Shown piece after piece: positions 39,301-45,582 of a DNA stretch of 64,000 nt (positions are counted from its first letter, which is position 1; each line of letters starts with the position of its first letter). Under the pieces are notes generated by a model. That model ran no database searches. It saw nothing but the letters and a program-made list of their open reading frames with translations, and was not told the origin of the DNA. Made by a program: the position numbers and the translations under genes. Location: NCBI GenBank assembly GCA_026129545.1, contig JAHCHX010000001.1, forward strand, positions 1,921,501-1,985,500, written 5' to 3'. The stretch comes from Saprospiraceae bacterium (GTDB lineage Bacteria; Bacteroidota; Bacteroidia; Chitinophagales; Saprospiraceae).

Positions 39301-40898
39301 GTGTAGGTTTGGGGGGTGCCGGGGCCGTTGAAGTTGATAGAGGCTGCTCCATCACCATTTTCGGTCAAGGTGGCTCCCGCAGCAAGTGTGAAGTTTCCTG
39401 CTACATTGACTATTGAGCCACCATTCCCGCCATCTATATTAAATGTGCCGCTATTTTGAATAAAGGCCTGTCCTACGTTCAAAATTGCATCCGTATTCGA
39501 GGTTGTCAAAGCAATAGGGCGTGAAGCAGTAGCGCCATTGTTGAGTGTAAAATTACCTGCCACAGTCATGGTCCCACCACTTGACAAAAGTTGGCCTTGC
39601 GTACCGCCACCACTTAAAAACGGCCCAACTTGAAAATTGCCAAATGATTGGCCCGCCAAGTTTCCGGGGGTTTCCCCGGAAACGTTCCAGTTGCCGATGA
39701 TACAGGTGGAACCCGCATCCCATGTGGCAGTAGGGACAGTACGCCCCCCTGTACGCGTCATATTGTATGTGGAGCCGTTGTTGAAAGCGATGGTCGCACC
39801 GGGACTTATGGTGAAAGCCCCTGCACCTGAACCAGCTATTGCTCCATGATAAACTGTACCATTTACGTCGAGGTCGGTTCCGGCACCGTTGGCAACGGTG
39901 AGGGTCTCGTTAACCACCAGCGTAGCGCCAGCTTCCACGAGCACCTGGTCAACGGTAACCGCAGCCGTCACCGTCACCGTATGCGGGCTGCGAATGGTGA
40001 TGACGCCGCTGGCACTTGTGGGTGTGCCAGTGACCGATACGCTTTGAATGGCGATGGTGTTGGCTGCCCACTGCCTGCTGGCAGAATAGTTGCCAAAAGC
40101 CCCCGGGTCTTGGCTTGTGGCCTGAAATTCTCGGCGGGCAGTAACCATTCTGGCATCAGATTCACCCGCGTTTCCTGTATAACCACTTACTTGGTTGCCA
40201 AAATTGGTCGGAGCACCTACCGCGCTTCCATCACCCACAGAGTGTGCCGCTGCTATCCAGAGGGTATTGACGTTGCCAAATCCTGAAGTTAGGTTTGGAG
40301 GGTTTGCGGAATTGGTGTTGTTGGTTGCTGGACTTGCCGCTACTGGCACCCCCTGATAAGTACCCGCAGCAATACGGTATGAGTTGTGCGCGCTGCGTTC
40401 TGCACCGGCTGTGATATTGATAGTAGTGCCTTCCGTGCCGTCTGCAACTTTATACCAAGCTACACGATACCTCGAACCAGCATTATTTGTATAAAGTTGC
40501 GTCCAGCCAGATGGGGTGCCCGGTGCAGTATTTACGTCGTTCGCATCCGACCAAAAAATAAGCAGCAGGTCGCCGCTTTGAATACCCGTAGGAAGGGAAA
40601 CCGTATGTGTAGTACCTACGGTTGCATTTTTAGAACTTGATGCAGTACCCGCCACTTCCGGGAAGGGGCACTGCACTACCCAGTTGGTACCGTTGTATCG
40701 TTCCCAAGTGCATGGGTCGTTCCAGTTGCCTGATTGGCGGCTGCGGTAATCGTTGACCGCTTGCCCCCATCCCTGCACGGCGCACACCATCAAAAGTGTT
40801 GCGACGGCGGCCAGCATGGGCAGTCTTTTGGTGAAAGCGTCGCGGGCTGAAGCGCAAGCGAGCGAGCAAAAATTAGTTAGGTTTAATTTGTTTCTCAT
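30324..40898 (-). CDS. Giant T9SS-exported cohesin/dockerin/repeat protein B
   Basis: About 3,524 residues from ATG 40898 (MRNKLNLTNF, then a hydrophobic signal core ending QGWGQA); the frame is open to 41228 but that part is not signal-like. In order: an N-terminal region (about 45-260) with SGNWNDPCTWERYNG; beta-strand repeats rich in G-N-T (about 260-690); SprB/PKD-like segments (about 700-980); 17 repeats of about 75 residues (about 981-2250); a cohesin-like domain (about 2253-2398); eight HYR repeats (about 2403-3089); a CnaB-like plus dockerin-like region (VTAADVTAILQHIVG, INKDLLISVVDANFVNQ, about 3146-3203); a second cohesin-like domain (about 3286-3430); a type A T9SS sorting domain (about 3437-3524, QNQPNPFTDRTNIIFVLPE to KKMVATGN). 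The end is collinear with that of protein A. Likely surface or matrix scaffold. Confidence 0.88.
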   Translation of the reverse strand: MRNKLNLTNFCSLACASARDAFTKRLPMLAAVATLLMVCAVQGWGQAVNDYRSRQSGNWNDPCTWERYNGTNWVVQCPFPEVAGTASSSKNATVGTTHTVSLPTGIQSGDLLLIFWSDANDVNTAPGTPSGWTQLYTNNAGSRYRVAWYKVADGTEGTTINITAGAERSAHNSYRIAAGTYQGVPVAASPATNNTNSANPPNLTSGFGNVNTLWIAAAHSVGDGSAVGAPTNFGNQVSGYTGNAGESDARMVTARREFQATSQDPGAFGNYSASRQWAANTIAIQSVSVTGTPTSASGVITIRSPHTVTVTAAVTVDQVLVEAGATLVVNETLTVANGAGTDLDVNGTVYHGAIAGSGAGAFTISPGATIAFNNGSTYNMTRTGGRTVPTATWDAGSTCIIGNWNVSGETPGNLAGQSFGNFQVGPFLSGGGTQGQLLSSGGTMTVAGNFTLNNGATASRPIALTTSNTDAILNVGQAFIQNSGTFNIDGGNGGSIVNVAGNFTLAAGATLTENGDGAASINFNGPGTPQTYTSGGTVSNTINFTVNSGAFLQMAAAGTTVTGGGSFTLSNGATLGIRSTAGITSSGATGNVQVTGTRTFNTGANYVYNGTAAQNTGNGLPATVNNLTFDNTGGAVTLNSARNITNDFSITTGSIANLGAALTHTANTLTLGGAGTVNGSWGHPSSPATNTNNVFFANATGIVNVATNSSPCASISTTAGSNSPVCEGEDLLLTAADGTGGTPPYEYNWEGPGGYTSDEQNPTRASATPAMSGTYTVTVTDADGCTGTSSVSVTVNTAPTCSISGFNLICAFDEGYVYTAPLSSSYEWSVTGGTISGSNTNQSVVVDAGDVGTMTVFLTVTDANGCTSTCEESFTVNPHPDITLTNSDLEVCAGDTDAELPYSGTSESPNQYSLNFDAAAEAEGFVDVTNELLPASPISVTVPAGAAPGTYNAILTVRNSTTVCVSPEYPITITVHPLPEATCPDDFEVCINAGTQTLTATPAGGLYSGAGTSGNQFSPSTAGVGTHTITYTYTDGNGCVDVCQFDITVNPQPAITCPADLTVCINGTPIDLTALAGVSPAGGTFSGAGVTANTFNPAAAGGVGNKIITYVVTDGNGCTNACTFTITVAALPTVTCPANQSVCVDELPLDLTTLGALPAGGTFSGTGVSGDEYSAGAGTTNTVTYTFTDGNGCTNSCNFNITVNALPVMDCPDPQEVCVEELPLDLTTLGALPAGGTFSGTGVTGNSYSAGAGTTNTVTYTFTDGNGCTNSCDFDITVNELPVVTCPDDVTVCSNASPLNLTGGTPGGGVFTGTGVTGNQFDPSVGAGDYTITYTASDANGCSNTCTFVITVVAPIPPTCPDDEEVCENDAPFTLTDGTPGGGSFSGPGVTGNQFNPAAASLGANVITYTATDANGCSVSCTFTITVNAAPVVTCPEPITVCVSSNPVDLEEGDPAGGTFSGDGVTGNQFDPDAVAGAGDYTVTYTVTDANGCEGSCDFTVTVVDGPVIDVCPEDVTICSDELPYTLSGGDPSGGTFSGAHVDNGEFNPPAPGTYEVTYTISVDDCESSCTFEIEVLPLPSIDVCPADVTVCIDELPLTLTQGEPEGTFSGDGVDNGEFTATEGGEYTITYTIEDANGCINTCEFTVTVNELPELDCPVEPITVCVDEEPFELTYVTPAGGTYSGDGVDNNTFDPAVAGVGDHDITYTYTDPVTECTNTCTFVITVVGLPVVDCPDDITVCIDDEPFALAPGGEHTGDGVDNNTFDPAAANLGENIITFTVTGSFGCTATCTYTITVKELPVVECPESFSVCINASPFALAGGTPAGGTYSGTGVSGGNFNPALAGVGPHLITYTYTDGDGCEGSCAFTITVNPLPVVTCPPASEVCIDEPTFPLTGATPDGGTYSGDGVVAGNFNAALAGAGAKTITYSYTDGNGCTNFCDFTITVKPLPVVTCPNEAIDICVDDEAIGLPSLVSPDGGTFEGPGVTGTNFNPADAGVGSHIITYTYTDDDTDCTNSCSFTIDVNALPVVTCPAAQDVCIDVPAFLLTGGTPAGGTYSGDGVDSDTGEFDPEEAGLGTHTLTYTYQDDNGCENSCTFDITVIEAPVATCPTVGPVCLNEAPFLLAGGLPTGGTYSGPGVSGGIFTASTAGVGLHTITYTVTVAGCTDDCTFDIQVNGIPAVTFTGPGTCLSLDGASVDLTALASPAGGTFSGPGVVGNEFVPSEAGVGIHILSYTVTDGTCSNTATAAFEVVDQQPLVLAIEAPATAQCNETVTVSVVAQSGVDGITGISYTLSWNPDELEYVSSAAEDFDGFLFVDDLNAENGQLGYFFFTLLDGVTIPTPPSVELLSIEFIAKACNGAASIVFSEDIYPIEATNENASLCLPLEVDAAGAEIDIQDEIDPEVTCPTPDAFPAVNCEALVTFDPAVATDNCDTDVEVTYVDEDDNPVDPAGTTFPVGQHIVTVTATDDCGNTATCEILIKVVDEDAPVIDCDLILDLEFVAGPDCTSDENVAVPVAEDDCDGEITATGVRSDGEPLDAPWPLGATTITWTFEDQFGNATVCEQVVTVVDETAPEITCPDPATITVSNDPGECSAVVNFEATATDNCDEAVTIVYQDENEDPVTPGTTVFPVGTTIVTAIASDISGNTAECTITIVVNDDEDPVLDCPLDPIEVSTDPGICTASTAAIGASATDNCDDDVQLTFSPAGPYSLGANIVTVTATDEAGNTAECTVTVTVIDDELPTIECPDPVEVLADAGACVATGVLLGEPTASDNCGVDEVTNDAPTEFPVGETTVTYTVTDVNGNTATCTQVVTVIDDEDPELICPSAPLVFDNDPGECSAIVEFADDAVTAFDNCGTPTITYAPPSGSEFPVGTTQVTVTATDASGNTATCILEVTVEDNEEPTLTCPGNITKTADAGECSTRVNFAATATDNCGDDAPTIVYTNQDNVEVFPGLVDGTQFPVGTTIVTATATDENGGTSTCTFTVTITDDEKPTIDCPANVGPIVPADPVNCVFKVDNDDYNPAVGDNCGVETLEFTADNGADPASGSTLNGSVFFPGVTTVSWVVTDESGNTATCAFTITVEPCREISGKLIWKGDAIKGVGQGTVFLTGDQNATFGPTAADGLYSFSIGSGSNFVIKPEKKINPLNGVTAADVTAILQHIVGSNVILDQYRRVAADINKDLLISVVDANFVNQALRGNETALDTLTKNSWTFIPEDFVFPAPALPPLHNAIPAYPQTIVLTGLLGDAIDQDFFGVKMADVNEQGFPGPGPGIADPANKPSEGVEPVLWTVQDRVLQAGEEVVAEFAVSNFNDIAAYQFALHFDPSRLKFERIETTGNLPLSMNTNFGLFKVEEGEIRALYAVVQGKDLSNGTAVFRVHFTALESGQKLSDLLGLAPKVLPEVAYNTALQMREVNLVFTESETTNTNNPLQARMQLLQNQPNPFTDRTNIIFVLPEACEAELRVLDVTGRLLRAYNAYYSAGTHQITFELNDASATGLLYYELITPYGKLSKKMVATGN
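34150..37960 (-). repeat. Seventeen 75-residue repeats within giant protein B
   Basis: Each unit runs CP..xxVC-(x)5-9-L-(x)-AGGTFSGxGV-(x)-F-P-xxAGxGxHxITYTYTDGNGCxxxCxFxITVxxLP. Four cysteines per unit are nearly invariant and probably make two disulfides. The last unit (near 34310-34150) is divergent and has lost the first CP. Units three and four (near 37500-37060) are almost identical at the DNA level, including shared third-codon bases, which points to recent duplication. Confidence 0.85.
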
Positions 40899-41663
40899 AA
40901 TCGTAAAGGGATGAGAGGGTGAGCAAAAAAGGAGATTTGTCATGCAGGTTATCGGTCGAGTGTACGGATAAGCCTGCCCGGCATCCGGCGGGGGGCCGGA
41001 GTCGGGCGGGTGGTCGGTTGCTACGATACTATTAAGGTGTGTCTTGGAAAAACAAGCAGCCCACCGCGAGAGGGTCGCGAGGGGGCGTAATCGGAGGGAA
41101 GCGGGATGCATCATGGTTGGTATCGGTTTTGTTGCTCCGTGGTTTTTTTCAAAAGGTCGGGGTGCATAAACACAGATGCGTGCTGCCCGGCCTTGCAACA
41201 TCAAGGCGCACAACAGCGTCTTGTCCATAGCGCCGGAGGGATGCGTCCGAACGCTCGTCCAAAATCGGTCAGTGAGTAAGTATCCAATGCTGAGTGAGAA
41301 AGGCGGGTCGGTGCGGAAAAGTCAGTGATTGACCGGCATCGAGGGAGGCAACTTCAACACTCATGGGATTAAACCGCCCCTTGTTGTGAGGGCTATGTGG
41401 ATTAGCATAAAAACAGCGCGAAAGTAAAGCACCGAGTGAAATTTTCACCCCAGTTTGGGTTAATTTTCTTGCCGTGCGGCTGTTAAAATGGAGCGTGTTG
41501 CGTGGGTAAAAAAATGTTTTCAGGTGTAAGTGTTTGTCTGCGTGTGCGCTACACCGTTGATTCTCTGCTCTGAGCGATGTGTGTGGCAGTGTCTGCTCGG
41601 CGACTTTTTTCCGGCAGTCTGTCAGATAAACGACAAACATCGTGCCTAAAAAAAGGTAGAATA
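40899..41663. other. Upstream region of giant gene B, no gene recognised
   Basis: About 760 bases. The first 330 are open in the frame of giant gene B but the translation has no signal or domain. The rest contains short ORFs only, none with recognisable features. A promoter for gene B should lie here; no full TTG-N20-TAnnTTTG pair was found by eye. Confidence 0.4.
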
Positions 41664-41773
41664 GCGATTTACGATTTGGGATTTACGATTTACGATTTGG
41701 GATTTACGATTTGGGATTTACGATTTACGATTTGGGATTTACGATTTGGGATTTACGATTTACGATTTACGAA
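41664..41773 (+). repeat. Heptamer array, 15 units
   Basis: Perfect 7-bp units ACGATTT (A) and GGGATTT (G) after a first GCGATTT. The order is A G A A G, A G A A G, A G A A, so a 35-bp higher-order unit of five heptamers is repeated. It is the reverse orientation of the larger array at 41931. Confidence 0.9.
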
Positions 41774-41930
41774 CAATGATTTAAGTGGAATTACCATGAG
41801 CGGTCAGGCCACACCTACGATTACGCGAAAACTCGTAACCTTGCGGCTTGTTTTTTGCAGCGGAAAAGATTCAACCTGATAGGCATACGCAAATCGTCCC
41901 ATCCGTACGACCACTTAGCTGGGCGGTAAG

Positions 41931-42359
41931 TCGTAAATCGCAAATCCCAAATCGCAAATCCCAAATCGTAAATCCCAAATCCCAAATCGTAAATCCCAAA
42001 TCGTAAATCCCAAATCCCAAATCGTAAACCCCAAATCCCAAATCGTAAATCCCAAATCCCAAATCCCAAATCGTAAACCCCAAATCGCAAATCCCAAATC
42101 CCAAATCGTAAATCGTAAATCGTAAATCCCAAATCGTAAATCGTAAATCGTAAACCCCAAATCGCAAATCCCAAATCCCAAATCGTAAACCCCAAATCGC
42201 AAATCCCAAATCCCAAATCCCAAATCCCAAATCGTAAACCCCAAATCGTAAACCCCAAATCCCAAATCCCAAATCCCAAATCGTAAATCGTAAATCGTAA
42301 ATCGTAAATCCCAAATCCCAAATCGTAAATCGTAAATCGTAAATCCCAAATCGTAAATC
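41931..42359 (-). repeat. Heptamer array, about 61 units
   Basis: About 430 bp of 7-bp units AAATCGT, AAATCCC, AAATCGC and AAACCCC in mixed order with no interruption. Because 7 is not a multiple of 3, all three minus-strand frames stay open and give the same seven-residue pattern; this is a by-product of the repeat and not evidence of a gene. Confidence 0.9.
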
Positions 42360-42549
42360 AAAAGATTTGCAAACGCACAAACACATCCAACTTTTTGTCA
42401 GAATTTTCGCGTCTGTTTGAGGCCGTTCAGAAACTTTCTGCTTCAAATATGTTTTGTAAGAGCGGTCTGAGGAATTGAACGGATGTTTATGCTGGCAGGC
42501 AGAGACCTCGTCCGCTTCGCTTGGCCAGATAATCCCTTCACCCCTAGGT
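42360..42549. other. Intergenic spacer between heptamer array and palindromic block
   Basis: About 190 bases of unique sequence with no gene or clear signal recognised. Confidence 0.4.
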
Positions 42550-43002
42550 CAAACGCATCAAAATACAGCCGACCTCGGAGAGGTTTGATATACCTCGCGC
42601 CGCCAAGTTTTCAGCGTCGTCTAGGGTAACGTTTACTAAACTTTTGAAGTTTAGTAAACGTGATATCATCCTTCCAACCATGCTGAAAACTTGGCGGCAC
42701 GAGGTATATGTGTAGAAATGGCGTGTTTTTGTGATAATTCTAGGGTAACGTTTACTAAACTTTTGAAGTTTAGTAAACGTGATATCATCCTTCCAACCAT
42801 GCTGAAAACTTGGCGGCACGAGGTATATGTGTAGAAATGGCGTGTTTTTGTGATAATTATCACGACCTCGGAGAGGTCAAATGTCTATCGCAGCAAACAG
42901 GTCACCAACATTCGACCCCGCTGGGGTCGTTCACACCGCGAAGATGGGGCGTTTCTATCAACTTTTGACCTCTCCGAGGTTTGTGCCATTTTGATGCGTT
43001 TG
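42550..43002. repeat. Composite palindromic block bounded by inverted repeats
   Basis: The block begins CAAACGCATCAAAAT (42550-42564) and ends with its exact reverse complement (42988-43002). Just inside each end is ACCTCGGAGAGGT, itself a near palindrome. Further in, TATACCTCGCGCCGCCAAG (42589 on) is mirrored at 42682-42708 and 42801-42827, and the centre holds a perfect 15-bp-arm hairpin. The TATACCTCGCGCC end is the same as that of the 105-bp dispersed element. No ORF is convincing. Confidence 0.8.
42621..42858. repeat. 119-bp tandem duplication with internal hairpins
   Basis: 42621-42739 and 42740-42858 are identical by eye. Each copy holds a hairpin with arms ACGTTTACTAAACTT and AAGTTTAGTAAACGT and a TTG loop (42629-42661 and 42748-42780). 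Perfect identity indicates a recent duplication or an assembly effect. Confidence 0.92.
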
Positions 43003-43014
43003 CCCTGCCAATGC

Positions 43015-43116
43015 CCCCCAATAACCCTTTTAATGACCCTTAATGACCTTTTCAATAACCCTTTCAATAACCCTCAATGACCTTTTCAATAACCCTCAAG
43101 CCCCTTAATGACCCTC
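43015..43116 (-). repeat. Decamer array ending just before the sigma factor gene
   Basis: Units of TAATGACCCT and CAATAACCCT with TTTT insertions (C-rich on the plus strand) end in CCCTCAACT immediately before ATG 43121. It must form the 5' leader or promoter region of the sigma gene. Confidence 0.8.
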
Positions 43117-43120
43117 AACT

Positions 43121-43990
43121 ATGCGTCAGTTAAAAATTGCCCATAAAATAACGACCCGCGAGAGCCTTGCGCTCGACAAATACCTCAATGACATTGGCAA
43201 AATCCCGATGCTCACCCCCGAGGAAGAGGTACAATTGGCGCAACGCATCCGCGAAGGCGATCAGGAAGCATTGGATGCCATGACGCGGGCCAACCTGCGC
43301 TTCGTCGTGTCGGTGGCCAAACAATATCAAAATCAAGGACTTAGCCTGTCGGACCTCATCAACGAGGGCAACGTCGGCCTCATCAAGGCGGCGCGGCGGT
43401 TCGACGAGACAAAGGGGTTCAAGTTCATTTCCTATGCGGTGTGGTGGATTCGCCAAAGCATCCTGCAAGCCATCGTGGAGAACAGCCGCATCGTGCGGAT
43501 GCCACTCAACAAGGTAGGTTCGTACAATAAGGTGAACGAGGCCTATATTTCCTTTATCCAAGAATTTGAGCGCGAGCCTTCCGAAGAGGAATTGGCCGAG
43601 CTGCTCGGCATGACCGAAAAGGAAGTGCAAACGATGGTGCGCAGCGGCATCCGCCACGTCTCGCTCGACGCGCCCCTACCCGGTGCGGAGGAGGGCGACG
43701 CGACCATGCTCGACGTGATGATGCTCTCCGATGCCGACGAGCCTGACCTTGAGCTAATGGCCGAATCGCTCCGCGACGAGGTGTCGCAAGGTCTTCATAT
43801 CCTCTCGCCCCGCGAAATGGAGGTCATCGCCTCCTACTATGGCCTCAGGGGTCAAAAACCGCTTACCCTCGAAGAAATCGCCGAACTCTATGGCCTCACC
43901 CGCGAGCGGGTCCGCCAAATCAAGGAACGCGCCATCCGCCGCCTGCGCAAGTCGTACAACCGGGATGTGCTGAAGTCTTATTTGGGTTGA
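43121..43990 (+). CDS. rpoD: Primary RNA polymerase sigma factor (RpoD/SigA type)
   Basis: The 289-residue sigma-70 has regions 1.2 ([22 protein letters not shown]), 2 ([27 protein letters not shown] and [15 protein letters not shown]), 3 and 4 (the helix-turn-helix [20 protein letters not shown]). It lacks region 1.1 and most of the nonconserved region, as is normal for the short primary sigma of Bacteroidota that reads TTG/TAnnTTTG promoters. Decamer arrays lie on both sides: C-rich ending just before the start and G-rich starting just after the stop. It is the only sigma gene in the window. Confidence 0.95.
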   Translation: MRQLKIAHKITTRESLALDKYLNDIGKIPMLTPEEEVQLAQRIREGDQEALDAMTRANLRFVVSVAKQYQNQGLSLSDLINEGNVGLIKAARRFDETKGFKFISYAVWWIRQSILQAIVENSRIVRMPLNKVGSYNKVNEAYISFIQEFEREPSEEELAELLGMTEKEVQTMVRSGIRHVSLDAPLPGAEEGDATMLDVMMLSDADEPDLELMAESLRDEVSQGLHILSPREMEVIASYYGLRGQKPLTLEEIAELYGLTRERVRQIKERAIRRLRKSYNRDVLKSYLG

Positions 43991-43993
43991 ATG

Positions 43994-44060
43994 GGGGGAT
44001 TGAGGGTCATTAGGGGTTATTAGGGGGCATTATGGTCATTAGGGGTCATTGAGTTGGAGG
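43994..44060 (+). repeat. Decamer array after the sigma factor gene
   Basis: Units of AGGGGTTATT and GGGGTCATTA (G-rich on the plus strand, the coding strand of the sigma gene), beginning within 10 bases of its stop. Confidence 0.8.
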
Positions 44061-44061
44061 G

Positions 44062-44524
44062 GTTACTGGGCAAGAAAAGCGGACGGGGTTAAAAGGGGAA
44101 GGTGCGCGTCCCAAACCTTTCAAGTTTTCAAAACTTGGAAGATTTCAGTACCCGCAGCCTTTTTAGGGAATCGCAACCCAATCGTTTATGGAACAATCGC
44201 CGCAAAAGAGAGTGTTTAGAAAACTGTGTCATCCCAAGGGAGACGATAAGAAAACACAGAGGCACGAAGGGCACAGAGTTTTGGTTTTCAATAATTTACA
44301 TTCCTTTAAGCGCGGCGTGTATTGCGTAAAAAGAAAACATCCGGTATGGTTTGACACACTTTTCTGAACACCCTCCCGCAAAATGAACTGGTAACGTGCC
44401 AACACATACTTGACGGGCTTCCTTAATCAAACCTCTGTGTCCTCTGCGCCTCCGTGTCTTTTTTATCACTCCCAATGTTTTTGAATGGTCTTCATCTTCG
44501 CCCGCTTTACTTGGCCGCCCCCCC
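44062..44524. repeat. Spacer repeat, inverted relative of 29553-29804
   Basis: Its right part matches the minus strand of 29553-29694 nearly perfectly, and its left part matches 29700-29804 with divergence. It carries a 168-bp insertion (44208-44375) missing from the other copy. No gene is seen in it. Confidence 0.8.
44208..44375. mobile_element. 168-bp MITE with 8-bp target duplication
   Basis: The ends are imperfect inverted repeats of about 23 bp: left starts GAGAGTGTTTAGAAAACTG, right (reverse complement) starts GAGGGTGTTCAGAAAAGTG, four differences. The 8-bp CCGCAAAA lies on both sides (44200-44207 and 44376-44383), and the related sequence near 29690 has this octamer once with no insertion. 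No coding capacity. An 8-bp duplication and ends of this type fit an IS256-like transposase acting in trans, which is not present in the window; that family assignment is inference. Confidence 0.85.
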
Positions 44525-44615
44525 TTAAACTCAATGACCTCAATGCCCCCCAATAACCCCTAATGACCTTAATGACCCCCAATAACCCCTAATAACCCCC
44601 TAATAACCCTCAACC
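44525..44615 (-). repeat. Decamer array before the glycosyltransferase gene
   Basis: Units of TAATGACCTC, CAATAACCCC and TAATAACCCC (C-rich on the plus strand), ending in CCCTCAACC about 15 bases before the start codon. Confidence 0.8.
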
Positions 44616-44622
44616 TCATCCA

Positions 44623-45582
44623 GTGCATCATTCCTTCATTTCCATCGTCAACGTCATACAATCCACTCGCCAGATGCGAGAGCTATCCGTGTGGCTCATG
44701 GGGCTACACGCCGAGTTGAAGGCACATTTTTCGGATTATGAGTTTGTGTTGGTCAACAACCACTGCGAGCAGTCAGCAATAGACACGGTAATCACCCCCC
44801 TGCCCGAAGACCTGCGCAAGCATATCTTCCTGCTCAACCTGAGCGCCCCGGTGAGCCGCGACAATGCGCTGTTGGCAGGCCTCGACCGCGCCAACGGCGA
44901 CTACACGGTGATTTTTGAATTCGATTTCTCCGCCAGACCCCAGTTGGTCACCCAACTCTGGGAAGAGAGCCAGCGCGGGGCCGACATCGTGTATTTGCGT
45001 GCCCGCGAACGGCGCTTGCCCTGGGCCAGTCGTGTGCTGTACAGGGTGTTTTACTACATCATGCAGCGGTACTCGGGGCTTCGGCTCGACCCACGCGCCC
45101 ACCACACGCGCATCATCAGTCGTCGGGCGCTCAATTCGCTCCTTCGGCTCCGCGAAAACAGCCACTATCTCAAGGCCAACTACGCGCTGGTGGGCTACAA
45201 CATCAACCACTTGTCGGTGGAGGAACCGCTGTTGCCCAGCCCCGAAGCGACGCTAAGCGAGCAGTTTCGCAGTTCTTTGGTGGCCATCTCGTCGTTCACC
45301 AGTTTTTTGCGCACCCTGCTCTTGTGGATTTTCCTGTTGTCGGTCGTCGTGGCGGGAATAGCCATATTCAATGCGGTAAAAGTGAAACTAACCAACGTGG
45401 ATATTTTTGGCGAGCACGTCACGAGCAGCCTGACAGGCTGGGCATCGCTAGTGGTCTTGATGTCGGTCTTCTTCGCCATCACCTGCCTCAATCTCTACGT
45501 GATGTCTATTTATCTGTCCAATATCTACAACGAAATCAAAAACCGACCGCTCTACATCATCGAATCGGTGAAGCGGTATTGA
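44623..45582 (+). CDS. Family 2 glycosyltransferase with C-terminal membrane helices
   Basis: The 319-residue protein starts at GTG 44623; the first strand SFISIVNVIQS is the start of a GT-A fold, so a later ATG would delete it. The GT2 domain (about 1-220) has YEFVLVNNHCEQSA, VSRDNALLAGLDRANGD and a FEFDFSARP acidic motif at the place of the usual D-x-D. Two hydrophobic helices (about 228-252 and 275-298) form a membrane anchor, as in GtrB/DPM1-like polyprenyl-phosphate glycosyltransferases. It may transfer a sugar to a lipid carrier for surface polysaccharide. Its TGA stop is part of the first decamer of a G-rich array. Confidence 0.8.
   Translation: MHHSFISIVNVIQSTRQMRELSVWLMGLHAELKAHFSDYEFVLVNNHCEQSAIDTVITPLPEDLRKHIFLLNLSAPVSRDNALLAGLDRANGDYTVIFEFDFSARPQLVTQLWEESQRGADIVYLRARERRLPWASRVLYRVFYYIMQRYSGLRLDPRAHHTRIISRRALNSLLRLRENSHYLKANYALVGYNINHLSVEEPLLPSPEATLSEQFRSSLVAISSFTSFLRTLLLWIFLLSVVVAGIAIFNAVKVKLTNVDIFGEHVTSSLTGWASLVVLMSVFFAITCLNLYVMSIYLSNIYNEIKNRPLYIIESVKRY

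Noticed and set aside
40899..41228. N-terminal extension of giant protein B
   Set aside because: The frame is open, but no signal peptide is seen until the Met at 40898, where a typical leader begins.
41269..41640. 123-codon minus-strand frame in the intergenic zone
   Set aside because: No signal, domain or compositional support; short by chance.
41664..42359. Possible CRISPR array
   Set aside because: Units are 7 bp with no spacers, and no cas genes are present.
41821..42446. Three minus-strand frames with FGIYDLRF-type heptad peptides
   Set aside because: All three frames are open only because a 7-bp repeat contains no stop; identical peptides in every frame argue against selection for protein.
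42544..42863. Two minus-strand frames of 91 and 65 residues sharing a repeated peptide
   Set aside because: They translate the 119-bp duplication and its hairpins; no independent support.
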